Shown in pieces: positions 6,474 to 13,032 of a stretch of DNA of 17,790 nt. Made by a program: the position numbers and the translations under genes. Under the pieces are notes generated by a model, which saw only the letters and a program-made list of their open reading frames with translations, was not told where the DNA came from and did not search any database. Position 1 is the first letter of the stretch. Each line of letters opens with the position of its first letter. The DNA is from Candidatus Peribacter sp. UBA2144 (GTDB taxonomy: Bacteria > Patescibacteriota > Gracilibacteria > Peribacterales > Peribacteraceae): contig DCXE01000093.1 in NCBI GenBank assembly GCA_002328295.1, positions 1-17,790 of the forward strand, read 5' to 3'.

Positions 6474-6884
6474 ATGAACAGTCCCTGTAAACAAATTGAA
6501 ACAATTGGTAACGAATCCCCTGCTTTGGCGCCTCATTTAAAACTTGGAAAAATAGGAGAAGAAATCGCTGTTGCTTACCTCAAAAAAAATGGATATTCGG
6601 TATATAAACGCAACGTAAGACTTGGTCATGACGAAATAGATATCATTGCATATGAAACGCAAGAAAAACTTTTGGTGTTTGTTGAAGTAAAAACAAGGAA
6701 GAAAAAATGGAATAGTTATTCTCCTCTTGTGAATTTAACTAGAGCTAAGAAAAAGAAAATGATCAGAGCAAAAAATAAATGGATTTCGGAACATGAGTAT
6801 GATGAAGGATGCAGAATTGATGTGATCTGCGTGGTGGGAGGAGAAGTGGTGAATCACTTTAAAAATATTGGTGTGGGTGAGTAA
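6474..6884 (+). CDS. yraN: YraN/UPF0102-family endonuclease-like protein
   Basis: 136 residues from ATG 6474; TTG 6438 is an in-frame alternative. It has the UPF0102 signature: GKIGEEIAVAYLKKNGYSV, then NVRLGHDEIDIIA, then LLVFVEVKTRKK. These are the Glu, the DEID and the ExK of the restriction-endonuclease-like fold. The usual G before EID is H-D here. The biochemical role of this family is not firmly settled. yraN and comM are neighbours in many bacteria, consistent with a shared DNA-processing context. It diverges from comM across about 90 bp and is followed after 13 bp by the next small gene. Confidence 0.9.
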   Translation: MNSPCKQIETIGNESPALAPHLKLGKIGEEIAVAYLKKNGYSVYKRNVRLGHDEIDIIAYETQEKLLVFVEVKTRKKKWNSYSPLVNLTRAKKKKMIRAKNKWISEHEYDEGCRIDVICVVGGEVVNHFKNIGVGE

Positions 6885-6897
6885 AAAATAAATCAAA

Positions 6898-7251
6898 ATG
6901 ATTGACTGCGGGGAGAAGAAAGAGTTTCATAGCGCTCCTATGATGGATATTGATCAGAAAATTGATGTCGGAGAAATCGTGGATTCTGACAAAAGGGATG
7001 CAAATCCTATACATACAGGCGAATGCCCCGTTGATAATAATGAGTTTGTTGTGACCTCATCGCGCGATGCGGTAAAGGGCAGAATTCTGCGTACAGCTCC
7101 ATGTGAGCATCTACAAAGAACAAGTCCAGGTGGCGGGGATTGTATGTATGGGGGCAAGACAGAATGCAATGCTCCAAAATGCTCGCGAAACCTGCTGGAA
7201 GGTTTCATTGAAAATGATCCTGTGCTCACTCAAGTACCTGCACAGGACTAA
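6898..7251 (+). CDS. Hypothetical small Cys-containing protein
   Basis: 117 residues from ATG 6898, probably co-transcribed with yraN. I do not recognise the family. The N-terminal half is acidic and polar. The C-terminal half has four cysteines, Cys-x12-Cys-Met-Tyr-x5-Cys-x4-Cys, which could hold a metal. A very similar spacing (Cys-x13-Cys-Met-Phe-x3-Cys-x5-Cys) ends the small ORF at 11159-11410. No signal peptide or membrane helix is seen. It ends one base from the 3' end of convergent pgl. It is supported as a gene by position and by the shared Cys pattern only. Confidence 0.5.
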   Translation: MIDCGEKKEFHSAPMMDIDQKIDVGEIVDSDKRDANPIHTGECPVDNNEFVVTSSRDAVKGRILRTAPCEHLQRTSPGGGDCMYGGKTECNAPKCSRNLLEGFIENDPVLTQVPAQD

Positions 7252-7252
7252 A

Positions 7253-7942
7253 TTAAGAATTCGTAAGAACGCTAAATCTTTCTGATGATTCGATGACTCT
7301 TTTGAGTGGCCACCTTCTTTCATCATCGACACTCTCCATCATCTCTTCAAAGACTCTTATTTTTTCTGCGCCTTTAAGAATCAGGATGTGTTCGCTTGCA
7401 GATCCGATGACGTTTAATGAAAGCGTAAGGCGATCATGTACATCAAACACATCAGTAGTTGCGTGGAGTGTGAAGTGTTTGTCAGAAACTGCATCGTCAG
7501 AGAGTGGGGGAAACAAACTTGCAATGTGTCCGTCTTCTCCCATGCCGAGCAAGACAACGTCCGGTAGCCATTCGCTAAAGAGGTCCTTAAGATCAGAAGT
7601 GTACGATTGGACACAGTCCGGAATGTTAAGAGAAGTGTCCGGAAAATAAATCTGAGAGTGGGGGATTCGCGCGTGCTTTAAAAGGGTGTCTTGGATCATT
7701 CCCTGATTACTGTGTTTGTCATCAGGTGGAACATATCTTTCATCGATTAAGAAAACCGAAACTTTCTCCCACTCCAAATCAGACAACCCAAGTTCAGTAT
7801 AAATTGGACGCGGAGTTGAGCCGCCGGAAAGTCCGAGCGTGCAATGTCCGCGGCGTTCGAAGGCTCGAGTGATCGAGTCAGTCAACAATTGAACACCCTT
7901 AGAGATAAAATCGGCGTCGGAGTTGGCTTTAATGATTTCCAT
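7253..7942 (-). CDS. pgl: 6-phosphogluconolactonase
   Basis: Hydrolyses 6-phosphogluconolactone to 6-phosphogluconate, step 2 of the oxidative pentose phosphate pathway, in the cytoplasm. The 229-residue protein has family motifs LSGGSTPRPIY (38-48), DERYVPPDDKHSNQGM (67-82) and GMGEDGHIASLFP (133-145). The length is normal for the DevB/Pgl type. It follows zwf on the same strand across an 87-bp gap filled by a heptad inverted repeat, so the two are probably one functional unit. ATG 7942 fits the family start; no Shine-Dalgarno sequence is obvious. Confidence 0.95.
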   Translation of the reverse strand: MEIIKANSDADFISKGVQLLTDSITRAFERRGHCTLGLSGGSTPRPIYTELGLSDLEWEKVSVFLIDERYVPPDDKHSNQGMIQDTLLKHARIPHSQIYFPDTSLNIPDCVQSYTSDLKDLFSEWLPDVVLLGMGEDGHIASLFPPLSDDAVSDKHFTLHATTDVFDVHDRLTLSLNVIGSASEHILILKGAEKIRVFEEMMESVDDERRWPLKRVIESSERFSVLTNS

Positions 7943-8029
7943 CGAATTGAAATTTGAAAGTTGTAAATGGAAAATTGATTCGTCTTATAAGCATTTTCCA
8001 CTTTCCACTTTCAATTTACAATTGATTAT
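7943..8029. repeat. Inverted heptad-repeat element between zwf and pgl
   Basis: The left arm (about 7944-7977) reads as five consecutive 7-bp units (GAATTGA, AATTTGA, AAGTTGT, AAATGGA, AAATTGA). The right arm (about 7993-8028), reverse-complemented, reads CAATTGT, AAATTGA, AAGTGGA, AAGTGGA, AAATGCT. The arms therefore share unit words and can pair into a long imperfect hairpin around an AT-rich loop. The element fills the whole zwf-pgl gap. Confidence 0.8.
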
Positions 8030-9478
8030 TCACATCCAATTAATCCCATCCCTCTTTACCCATTCATTAGCTTCCTCCGGTCCATTGGTTCCGGCTTTAT
8101 ATTTGAATATGGAAGTTGAATCTTGCTCTAAATGAGCCTGCACGGGATCAACCAATCTCCATGCAGTCTGAATTTCATCAAACGTCAAAAACCACTGTTT
8201 TTTGCCATATATGGCCTCTAGAATCAATAAACTGTGCTCTGGAAGGCAATCCCCTTCGCACACCAGTGGGTCTTCTAAAAGCAGTTTTCTAAACTCTGGC
8301 TTGCTCCCCCCCTTCTTTGTTTGAAGGTGAAGCCTCATGCCGGCTTCCCCCTGAAGAATAATATCAAGGCAGTTTGCGCAAGCCCCCTCGCAACTATCAG
8401 GCCCATCTATAAAGGTGATTGAGATTCTGGTTTCTTTCTTTTCCAGCTTTTTTCCGGATCGAAGATAGAAGGGGACTCCTTGCCAATCTTTATTCCTCGA
8501 AAGAAGTTTGAGCGCTGCGAAAGTATTTGTCCTCGAATTTTTTTCAATGCCATCTTCGGAGCTGTAAGAATCGTACTGACCCTGCAAAACTATTTCATCA
8601 AGATTAGAAGCTGGAGGAAGATAGAATTGTTTCAGTGCTTCGGATCTACTTTTTATCAGAGATGATTCTTTTTCAACCAGATTCATTGTCAGCAAAGACG
8701 CCATCATAAGCATATGGCTCTGGAACATGTCGCGAAAAGTTCCTGTTTCTTCGAAATAACCGGCTCTGCCTTCAAGTCCTTGTGATTCAAAAGCAGTAAC
8801 CTCAACATGATGAATTAGATTGCCCGAAAGTATTTGTTCAACAACAGGGTTTGCGTAGCGCAGGTAAAAAATATTCCTAACTGCTTCTTTGCCCAGATAA
8901 TGATCAAGCAAATATATTTCTTCTTCTTTGAAACACCCGACTAGCTCCTTCTTAATTTTTTCAAAACTCTTTTGGTCGTGGCCGACTGGCTTTTCGACAA
9001 TGCATCGAAAGGGAATTTCTTTGTTGTGAACTCCTCCTTTGCAAAGATTGTGTGCGGTGTCCGCGAATACGGTTGGGGGAATCGAGAAGTAGGCAAGTCT
9101 GACACTTCGACATAGCTCAGTGCAGGCCGGATTTTCCCATCCTGACTCAATCTTGTTCAATTCATCATTAAGTTTAGAAAAGTCAGCTTCTTCTGAGTAT
9201 TGCCCTTGGTGGTAATGAACATGCGCCAAAAAATCCTTAAGGGCATCCTCTGTAACAGCTGGCATATTTGTTCTAACTGAATCTTCAACAAGCTTCTTAA
9301 ATTCATCTGAGCTCATTTCTTTCCTGGAAAAACCGACAATTGCGTAATCTTTGGGGAGCCTCTTCTTTAGTGCCAATACGTAAAGTTCAGGATATAGCTT
9401 AAGTTGGGCCAAATGCCCGGAAGCACCGAAGATTATCAGGCTAAAGGAGGTGTTCGTAATTGTTGTCATCGCATTCAT
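8030..9478 (-). CDS. zwf: Glucose-6-phosphate 1-dehydrogenase
   Basis: Oxidises glucose-6-phosphate to 6-phosphogluconolactone using NADP or NAD, the first step of the oxidative pentose phosphate pathway. The 482-residue protein has a nucleotide-binding loop FGASGHLA (17-24; most members have GASGDLA), the substrate motif EKPVGHD (162-168), and the active-site motif DHYLGKE (192-198). Residues 118-127 (ACTELCRSVR) look like an in-frame insertion before the conserved LAYFSIPP strand, and they are encoded by a repeat-like word. The start at ATG 9478 puts the Rossmann strand near residue 12; ATG 9469 is also possible. It is transcribed ahead of pgl. Confidence 0.95.
   Translation of the reverse strand: MNAMTTITNTSFSLIIFGASGHLAQLKLYPELYVLALKKRLPKDYAIVGFSRKEMSSDEFKKLVEDSVRTNMPAVTEDALKDFLAHVHYHQGQYSEEADFSKLNDELNKIESGWENPACTELCRSVRLAYFSIPPTVFADTAHNLCKGGVHNKEIPFRCIVEKPVGHDQKSFEKIKKELVGCFKEEEIYLLDHYLGKEAVRNIFYLRYANPVVEQILSGNLIHHVEVTAFESQGLEGRAGYFEETGTFRDMFQSHMLMMASLLTMNLVEKESSLIKSRSEALKQFYLPPASNLDEIVLQGQYDSYSSEDGIEKNSRTNTFAALKLLSRNKDWQGVPFYLRSGKKLEKKETRISITFIDGPDSCEGACANCLDIILQGEAGMRLHLQTKKGGSKPEFRKLLLEDPLVCEGDCLPEHSLLILEAIYGKKQWFLTFDEIQTAWRLVDPVQAHLEQDSTSIFKYKAGTNGPEEANEWVKRDGINWM
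9101..9128. repeat. Repeat-like insertion within zwf
   Basis: The plus strand contains CACTTCGACATAGCTCAGTG (9103-9122) with flanking bases. From memory it resembles a dispersed short repeat of the form ACTGAGC..TCGAAGT that recurs in many environmental genomes; I cannot verify this here. It corresponds to about nine extra residues in G6PDH at a place where the family normally runs straight into the LAYFSIPP strand. Confidence 0.55.
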
Positions 9479-9481
9479 ATT

Positions 9482-9518
9482 ATAGTTAATTGTCTGAATA
9501 GTTAATTAGTTAATTGAT
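9482..9518. repeat. AGTTAATT-type tandem repeat in the zwf/GT-C divergent gap
   Basis: The short gap between the divergent zwf and GT-C genes holds several copies of TAGTTAAT at 8-bp or irregular spacing. It is AT-rich and could contain promoter elements for either gene, but no clean -35/-10 pair stands out. It is less regular than the true heptad elements. Confidence 0.4.
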
Positions 9519-9521
9519 TTC

Positions 9522-10739
9522 ATGTTATCAGATTGTGAAAAAGGTAACGAAGTTAGACTCAAGTTATGGTATAAAAGATCCATGCGTGGGTTTCTATTTG
9601 GTACAAAAAGAGTTTCCAAGCTGGATTTAGCTCTTGCTTTGCTAGTTGTTCTATTGCTGTCTGTGGCTGCCGTAGTTTGTGGAATTTCACATGATTATAA
9701 AAATTACGTTCATCTTTGGACTAGAGTTTCTGAAGGTGCAAATCCGTGGCACAGAAATCTAAAAAATTCACATGGTCCTGTCCATGTTATATTCATGTAT
9801 GCAAATTATATTAACGTGTTTGCTCCCCGAATAATCTTTGTCATATCATGGGCGATTACATCATTCATGGTTTATGCACATATAAATACAATTAAGATTT
9901 TGAATGAAATCGAAAAGATTTTTTTGTTTTCCATACTATTCTTAAGCCCCACCTTTATTGTTTTTACTGTTGGTTTAGGCACAAATGATGCAGTGACTAT
10001 TATGTTTACTATGATTGCACTGTTTGCCTTGCTCAAAGGCAAAGAATACTATTCGGGCCTTTTTTTGTCGCTAGGAGTTATGCACAAGATAATACCAATT
10101 GTTCTAGTGCCAATATTTCTGGTCAGATCTAATTTGAGGATCAGGTGGAAATTTGGTTTGGCATTCTTAACCTCAATGGCTTTTGGAATTGGCATTTCTT
10201 ATTATATTTGGGGGGGGGGAAAGGTACTTTTTCCACTGCAAATGACCGTGGAAAGAAAATCTAAGCTTTTATCAATATTTCGTTTCTTAAGAGGGGATTA
10301 TTCCCCGCTTAGTTTATTTATGGATAGTCCAAACGTGGACTGGCTAAGCGTCTATTTGGCATTCTTTTCTATTTTGATTGTGTATGCATTTTATGTTGCA
10401 AAAAAATTGCAACCTCTTACTGCATCTGTTTTGGCCTTAATGGCACTGCTTGGTACTTACAAAGTTGGACATAACCAATATTTCTCAATTCTGAATATAA
10501 TGATTATTCTTTGGATTTGTACTAATTTGAAGAAATCTAATTGGAAAAAAGCTCTTATAGTTTATGCTCCGCTAGCGTACGTCGATTTAATGTCTGTACT
10601 GTATCGTGTCACTGGCGGCATTAGGGGGGAGTGGTATTGGATTCGTGAAATCGCAGGGCTGCCCATGTTCATATTATTAATGATCTCGATTGTTACAATT
10701 GTAATACATACATGTAGAAATAAGGAAATTAGTGTATAG
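9522..10739 (+). CDS. GT-C-fold membrane glycosyltransferase (GT87/DUF2029-like)
   Basis: 405-residue polytopic protein with about 8-10 hydrophobic segments. Features typical of GT87-like polyprenol-sugar-dependent glycosyltransferases are visible. A first helix is followed by an acidic-aromatic loop, DYKNY.....EGANPW...HGP. Later come GLGTNDAVTIMF, LGVMHKIIPIVLVPIFLV (pattern G.......K..P) and YKVGHNQYF. It probably transfers a sugar from a lipid carrier on the outer face of the membrane; the substrate cannot be told. ATG 9522 is used; ATG 9582 (MRGFLFG) is a good alternative. It is more AT-rich than neighbouring metabolic genes. It contains a run of ten G (10210-10219) in the coding frame (WGGGK), a likely slippage hot-spot. 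Confidence 0.75.
   Translation: MLSDCEKGNEVRLKLWYKRSMRGFLFGTKRVSKLDLALALLVVLLLSVAAVVCGISHDYKNYVHLWTRVSEGANPWHRNLKNSHGPVHVIFMYANYINVFAPRIIFVISWAITSFMVYAHINTIKILNEIEKIFLFSILFLSPTFIVFTVGLGTNDAVTIMFTMIALFALLKGKEYYSGLFLSLGVMHKIIPIVLVPIFLVRSNLRIRWKFGLAFLTSMAFGIGISYYIWGGGKVLFPLQMTVERKSKLLSIFRFLRGDYSPLSLFMDSPNVDWLSVYLAFFSILIVYAFYVAKKLQPLTASVLALMALLGTYKVGHNQYFSILNIMIILWICTNLKKSNWKKALIVYAPLAYVDLMSVLYRVTGGIRGEWYWIREIAGLPMFILLMISIVTIVIHTCRNKEISV
10210..10219 (+). repeat. Poly-G tract (G10) inside the glycosyltransferase gene
   Basis: Ten consecutive G read TGG GGG GGG GGA in frame (Trp-Gly-Gly-Gly), just after the ISYYI helix. A change of one base would shift the frame and truncate the protein. It is the longest G run I noticed in the window. 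Confidence 0.9.
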
Positions 10740-10766
10740 TGGGTATCATTCCTCCCCCCTTCTTTT

Positions 10767-11018
10767 ATGAAAGGAAATGAAAAACTAAATCCTGTCCGTT
10801 TTGGACTAGCGCTTGGAGCTGTTTGCTTTATAGGTACATTAGCTTTGGGTGTTATGGCCTCTTACTTTGACTATGGATTGGAAATAGTCAGTCTGATGGG
10901 CACTGTGTATCCGGGATATGACGCAACAATACTTGGATCCTTTATGGGAGCCGGTGCAGGCCTAGTAGATGGATTTATTGGTGGATGGCTGTTTGCGTAT
11001 TTTTATAACATTGTGTAG
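10767..11018 (+). CDS. Small two-helix membrane protein of the holin-labelled family
   Basis: 83 residues with hydrophobic segments at about 12-33 and 52-78. The second half, GTVYPGYDATILGSFMGA, then GLVDGFIGGWLFAYFYN, matches the pattern I recall for a widespread small protein that databases label bacteriophage holin (VYPGY....GS..G...GF.DG.IGG..FAW.YN). No phage genes are nearby, so a lysis role is unsupported; it is better read as a small chromosomal membrane protein of unknown function. It follows the GT-C gene by 27 bp and may be co-transcribed. Confidence 0.7.
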   Translation: MKGNEKLNPVRFGLALGAVCFIGTLALGVMASYFDYGLEIVSLMGTVYPGYDATILGSFMGAGAGLVDGFIGGWLFAYFYNIV

Positions 11019-11069
11019 ATCGTTGAATGTAAACTGCGCTATATCCTCCAAAACCCTGCCCACCATCGT

Positions 11070-11093
11070 TTCAGCCCCATTTTAAGCTGAAAA
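11070..11093. other. Hairpin TTTCAGC...GCTGAAA downstream of the small membrane protein
   Basis: A perfect 7-bp inverted repeat with a 10-base loop lies between the small membrane protein and the next small ORF. No T-run follows directly, so terminator function is doubtful. A TTGACA box at 11111-11116 is 17 bases from a poor -10 match. Confidence 0.4.
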
Positions 11094-11158
11094 GTTAAGA
11101 GTATTGAAGTTTGACATGTTCAGGATTATTGTCGAATGTGATTTACTCCCTATCAGTT

Positions 11159-11410
11159 ATGCGTATTGAAGTACCAGCAAGTGAAGTAGGTCGAGAGCAA
11201 AAATTAAGTCTGTTGCTTAGCAGAAGGCCGGATTTATTGACTGACAGAGATAAGGCCTTGGCAATGGGACAACATCTTTGCAGAGAAGCACGAGGATCTG
11301 AACGTGCACAATGCAGATTCATTTTGTTCGATACGTCTAGGAGTGTAGCGGCTTGCATGTTTAAGGATAGTTGTGCTCATGCTGATCAATGTGAAGTGGC
11401 TGCTACTTAA
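11159..11410 (+). CDS. Hypothetical small Cys-rich protein
   Basis: 83 residues from ATG 11159; the frame is open upstream to 11111. Family not recognised. The first half is charged and helical-looking (KLSLLLSRRPDLLTDRDKAL). The second half has five Cys, the last four spaced Cys-x13-Cys-Met-Phe-x3-Cys-x5-Cys, close to the pattern in the small protein at 6898-7251. No membrane segment is seen. It lies just upstream of the metK promoter, in the same direction. Coding is plausible but not proven. Confidence 0.4.
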   Translation: MRIEVPASEVGREQKLSLLLSRRPDLLTDRDKALAMGQHLCREARGSERAQCRFILFDTSRSVAACMFKDSCAHADQCEVAAT

Positions 11411-11428
11411 ATAAGTTAAGTTAATAGC

Positions 11429-11456
11429 TTGCACATCGATATGATTTTTGTAGAAT
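11429..11456 (+). promoter_or_regulatory. Promoter for the SAM riboswitch-metK transcript
   Basis: A -35 box TTGCAC (11429-11434) and a -10 box TAGAAT (11451-11456) are separated by 16 bp. The start of transcription would fall near 11463, a few bases before the riboswitch. Confidence 0.6.
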
Positions 11457-11470
11457 CTCTGTAAATCACA

Positions 11471-11575
11471 GTTCTATCAAGAGAGGCGTTTTAGGGTACT
11501 GGCCTGATGAATCGCCCCCCAACCATCCTTAGGGAAAAGGTGGGAAATCCAGCCCCTTGTGGGGAAGATAGCAAG
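11471..11575 (+). promoter_or_regulatory. SAM-I riboswitch (S-box) aptamer
   Basis: The S-box core is clear: P1 strands CTATC (11474-11478) and GATAG (11567-11571), then ATCAAGAGAGG, then ACTGGCCTGATGAA (kink-turn/P2 side), CCCAACC, AAGGTGGGAAATCCAGCC (P3-J3/4), and a P4 hairpin CCCC-TTGT-GGGG. The closing strand GGAAGATAG completes the aptamer. SAM-I riboswitches bind S-adenosylmethionine and turn off downstream methionine/SAM genes. Here it precedes metK, the SAM synthetase itself, giving end-product feedback. Confidence 0.93.
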
Positions 11576-11581
11576 TAAATT

Positions 11582-11610
11582 AGCTCTTCCTCTGCGGGAG
11601 GAGTTCTTTA
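11582..11610 (+). terminator. metK: Intrinsic terminator of the SAM riboswitch expression platform
   Basis: The stem CTCTTCCT (11584-11591) pairs with GGGAGGAG (11596-11603), 8 bp including two G-U pairs, with a 4-base loop, extended by weak outer pairs and followed by TTCTTT. It starts about 10 bases after the aptamer closes, the normal place for an S-box terminator. SAM binding should favour this hairpin and stop transcription before metK. Confidence 0.75.
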
Positions 11611-11738
11611 AAACAACAATCGACACGTCACGCTTTGCGTGACTGTCAACAATCAACAATCAACATAGTCGATTGTTGAAAGGCCCGAAGGGCCGTGTTG
11701 ATTGTCGATTGTATATTAATTTTTTCCCACAACTTACT
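11611..11738 (+). repeat. metK leader with hairpins and an inverted heptad-repeat element
   Basis: After the terminator come a perfect hairpin GTCACGC-TTT-GCGTGAC (11627-11643), three units of TCAACAA/T (11646-11666), and GATTGTTGA (11671-11679). A GC hairpin GGCCC-GAA-GGGCC follows (11682-11694), then TGTTGAT-TGTCGAT-TGTATAT (11696-11716). The outer parts are 7-bp units in opposite orientation around a GC-rich core. No ribosome-binding site is obvious before ATG 11739. Confidence 0.75.
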
Positions 11739-12917
11739 ATGTCTTATTATTTTACTTCAGAATCGGTTACGGAAGGCCATCCAGATAAGATCTGCGACCA
11801 GATCTCTGATGCAATACTTGATGCAGTTTTGACTGACGATCCCAATGGTGCGTGTTGTTGCGAGTGTTATACGACTACGGGACTCATCATCGTAGGCGGA
11901 GAAATTACTACAACCACTTATGTGGACGTTCAGAAAATCTCACGTCAGATTCTTGCAGAAATCGGATATGACAATGCCGACTTTGGAATTGATTACAAGA
12001 GTTGCAGTGTTATCAACGTAATCCACGAACAAAGCCCGGATATTGCGCAGGGAGAAAAGACTGAGGATGGCAAGCACAAAGCTCAAGGAGCGGGTGATCA
12101 GGGAATGATGTTTGGTTATGCATGCAACGAAACCCCAGAGCTTATGCCGCTTCCAATTACATTAGCGCATAAATTAGCTAAGCGTTTAGCTACGGTAAGA
12201 AAAGATGGAACTATTGAGTACCTTAGACCGGATGGTAAAACTCAAGTGACGATTGAATATGATGATGAAGACAAAGCAGTCAGAATAGATACTGTTGTAA
12301 TCGCAGCACAACATAATGATGGAATCGACGGCACCCGCATCAGATCAGATATCATTGAACATGTTATCAAGCCTATCTGCAGAGATTACTTGGATACGAA
12401 TACCAAGTATCTGATTAACGAAACCGGTCAATTTATCGTTGGTGGACCACACGGAGATACGGGACTCACCGGTCGCAAGGTAATCGTAGATACTTATGGC
12501 GGAGTTGGAAGGCACGGCGGAGGAGCATTCAGTGGAAAAGTTCCTAACAAGGCGGACAGAAACGGTGCTTATATGGCCAGGTATATTGCAAAGAATGTTG
12601 TGGCCGCAAAGCTAGCTGACAAATGCGAAGTGCAAATCGCATATGCAATTGGATACCCCGAGCCCGTATCGGTTCATGTAACAACATTCGGAACCGGAAA
12701 AGTTTCTGATCGTGCGATTGAGCAAGCTGTAAAAGAAACCTTCGATATGACCCCAGGAGGAATCAACCGTGATCTGGATCTACTTAAACCCCAATACCGT
12801 CCGCTTGCCGCTTACGGACACATGGGAAGAGAAGATCTGGATGTAAGGTGGGAGAAGACGGATAAGGCGCAGGAGCTTCTGAGTGCTGTGCAGAAGAAGG
12901 AGACTGTGGCTGTATGA
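11739..12917 (+). CDS. metK: S-adenosylmethionine synthetase (methionine adenosyltransferase)
   Basis: Makes SAM from ATP and methionine in the cytoplasm. From ATG 11739 the protein is 392 residues, the usual length, starting MSYYFTSESVTEGHPDKICD with the GHPDK ATP site. Further motifs are GAGDQGMMFGYA (the family hexapeptide), GGPHGDTGLTGRK and GGGAFSGKVPNKADRNGAY. In the last, most bacterial enzymes have SGKDP; the Asp is Val here, while the adjoining Lys residues and the DR are kept. The frame is open to TTG 11673, but that stretch is repeat sequence. Regulation is by the SAM-I riboswitch upstream. Confidence 0.97.
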   Translation: MSYYFTSESVTEGHPDKICDQISDAILDAVLTDDPNGACCCECYTTTGLIIVGGEITTTTYVDVQKISRQILAEIGYDNADFGIDYKSCSVINVIHEQSPDIAQGEKTEDGKHKAQGAGDQGMMFGYACNETPELMPLPITLAHKLAKRLATVRKDGTIEYLRPDGKTQVTIEYDDEDKAVRIDTVVIAAQHNDGIDGTRIRSDIIEHVIKPICRDYLDTNTKYLINETGQFIVGGPHGDTGLTGRKVIVDTYGGVGRHGGGAFSGKVPNKADRNGAYMARYIAKNVVAAKLADKCEVQIAYAIGYPEPVSVHVTTFGTGKVSDRAIEQAVKETFDMTPGGINRDLDLLKPQYRPLAAYGHMGREDLDVRWEKTDKAQELLSAVQKKETVAV

Positions 12918-12919
12918 AA

Positions 12920-12974
12920 TCGAAGCAACTACTGTATGTACCTGCCTGCCGGCAGGCAGGCAATGTACATACAC
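12920..12974. repeat. Nested palindrome after metK, flanked by a 10-bp direct repeat
   Basis: An inner 20-bp perfect palindrome (12941-12960, a CCTGCCTGCC word and its complement) sits inside outer arms TGTATGTAC (12933-12941) and GTACATACA (12965-12973). The block lies between two copies of CTGTATGAAA, at 12910-12919 (overlapping the metK stop) and 12975-12984. This could be an inserted miniature element with a target duplication, or the metK terminator region reshaped by a repeat. The inner word is, from memory, a dispersed repeat common in many candidate-phylum genomes. Confidence 0.75.
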
Positions 12975-12981
12975 CTGTATG

Positions 12982-13030
12982 AAACCACACAAGCTTTGTT
13001 AGGTGATGTGGCGGACAGAAATTTTGGCGA
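12982..13030. repeat. Accessory-region repeat copy R1
   Basis: It contains a hairpin with CCACA/TGTGG arms (CCACACAAGCTTTG...GATGTGG) followed by GCGGACAGAAATTTTGGC. The first part matches copy R2 (13748-13778). The second part matches copy R3 (14156-14203). It sits just past the 3' end of the minus-strand gene 13033-13674. Confidence 0.65.
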
Positions 13031-13032
13031 CA

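Noticed and set aside
10767..11018. Prophage lysis gene because the family is labelled holin
   Set aside because: No phage structural, endolysin or integrase genes surround it; the label is a database habit for a small membrane protein family.
11646..11716. CRISPR array
   Set aside because: Units are 7 bp and lack 25-40 bp repeats with unique spacers; no cas genes are seen.
12780..12992. Minus-strand ORFs across the metK 3' end containing LPAGRQ/LPACRQ
   Set aside because: They are translations of the palindromic repeat and antisense metK, not genes.
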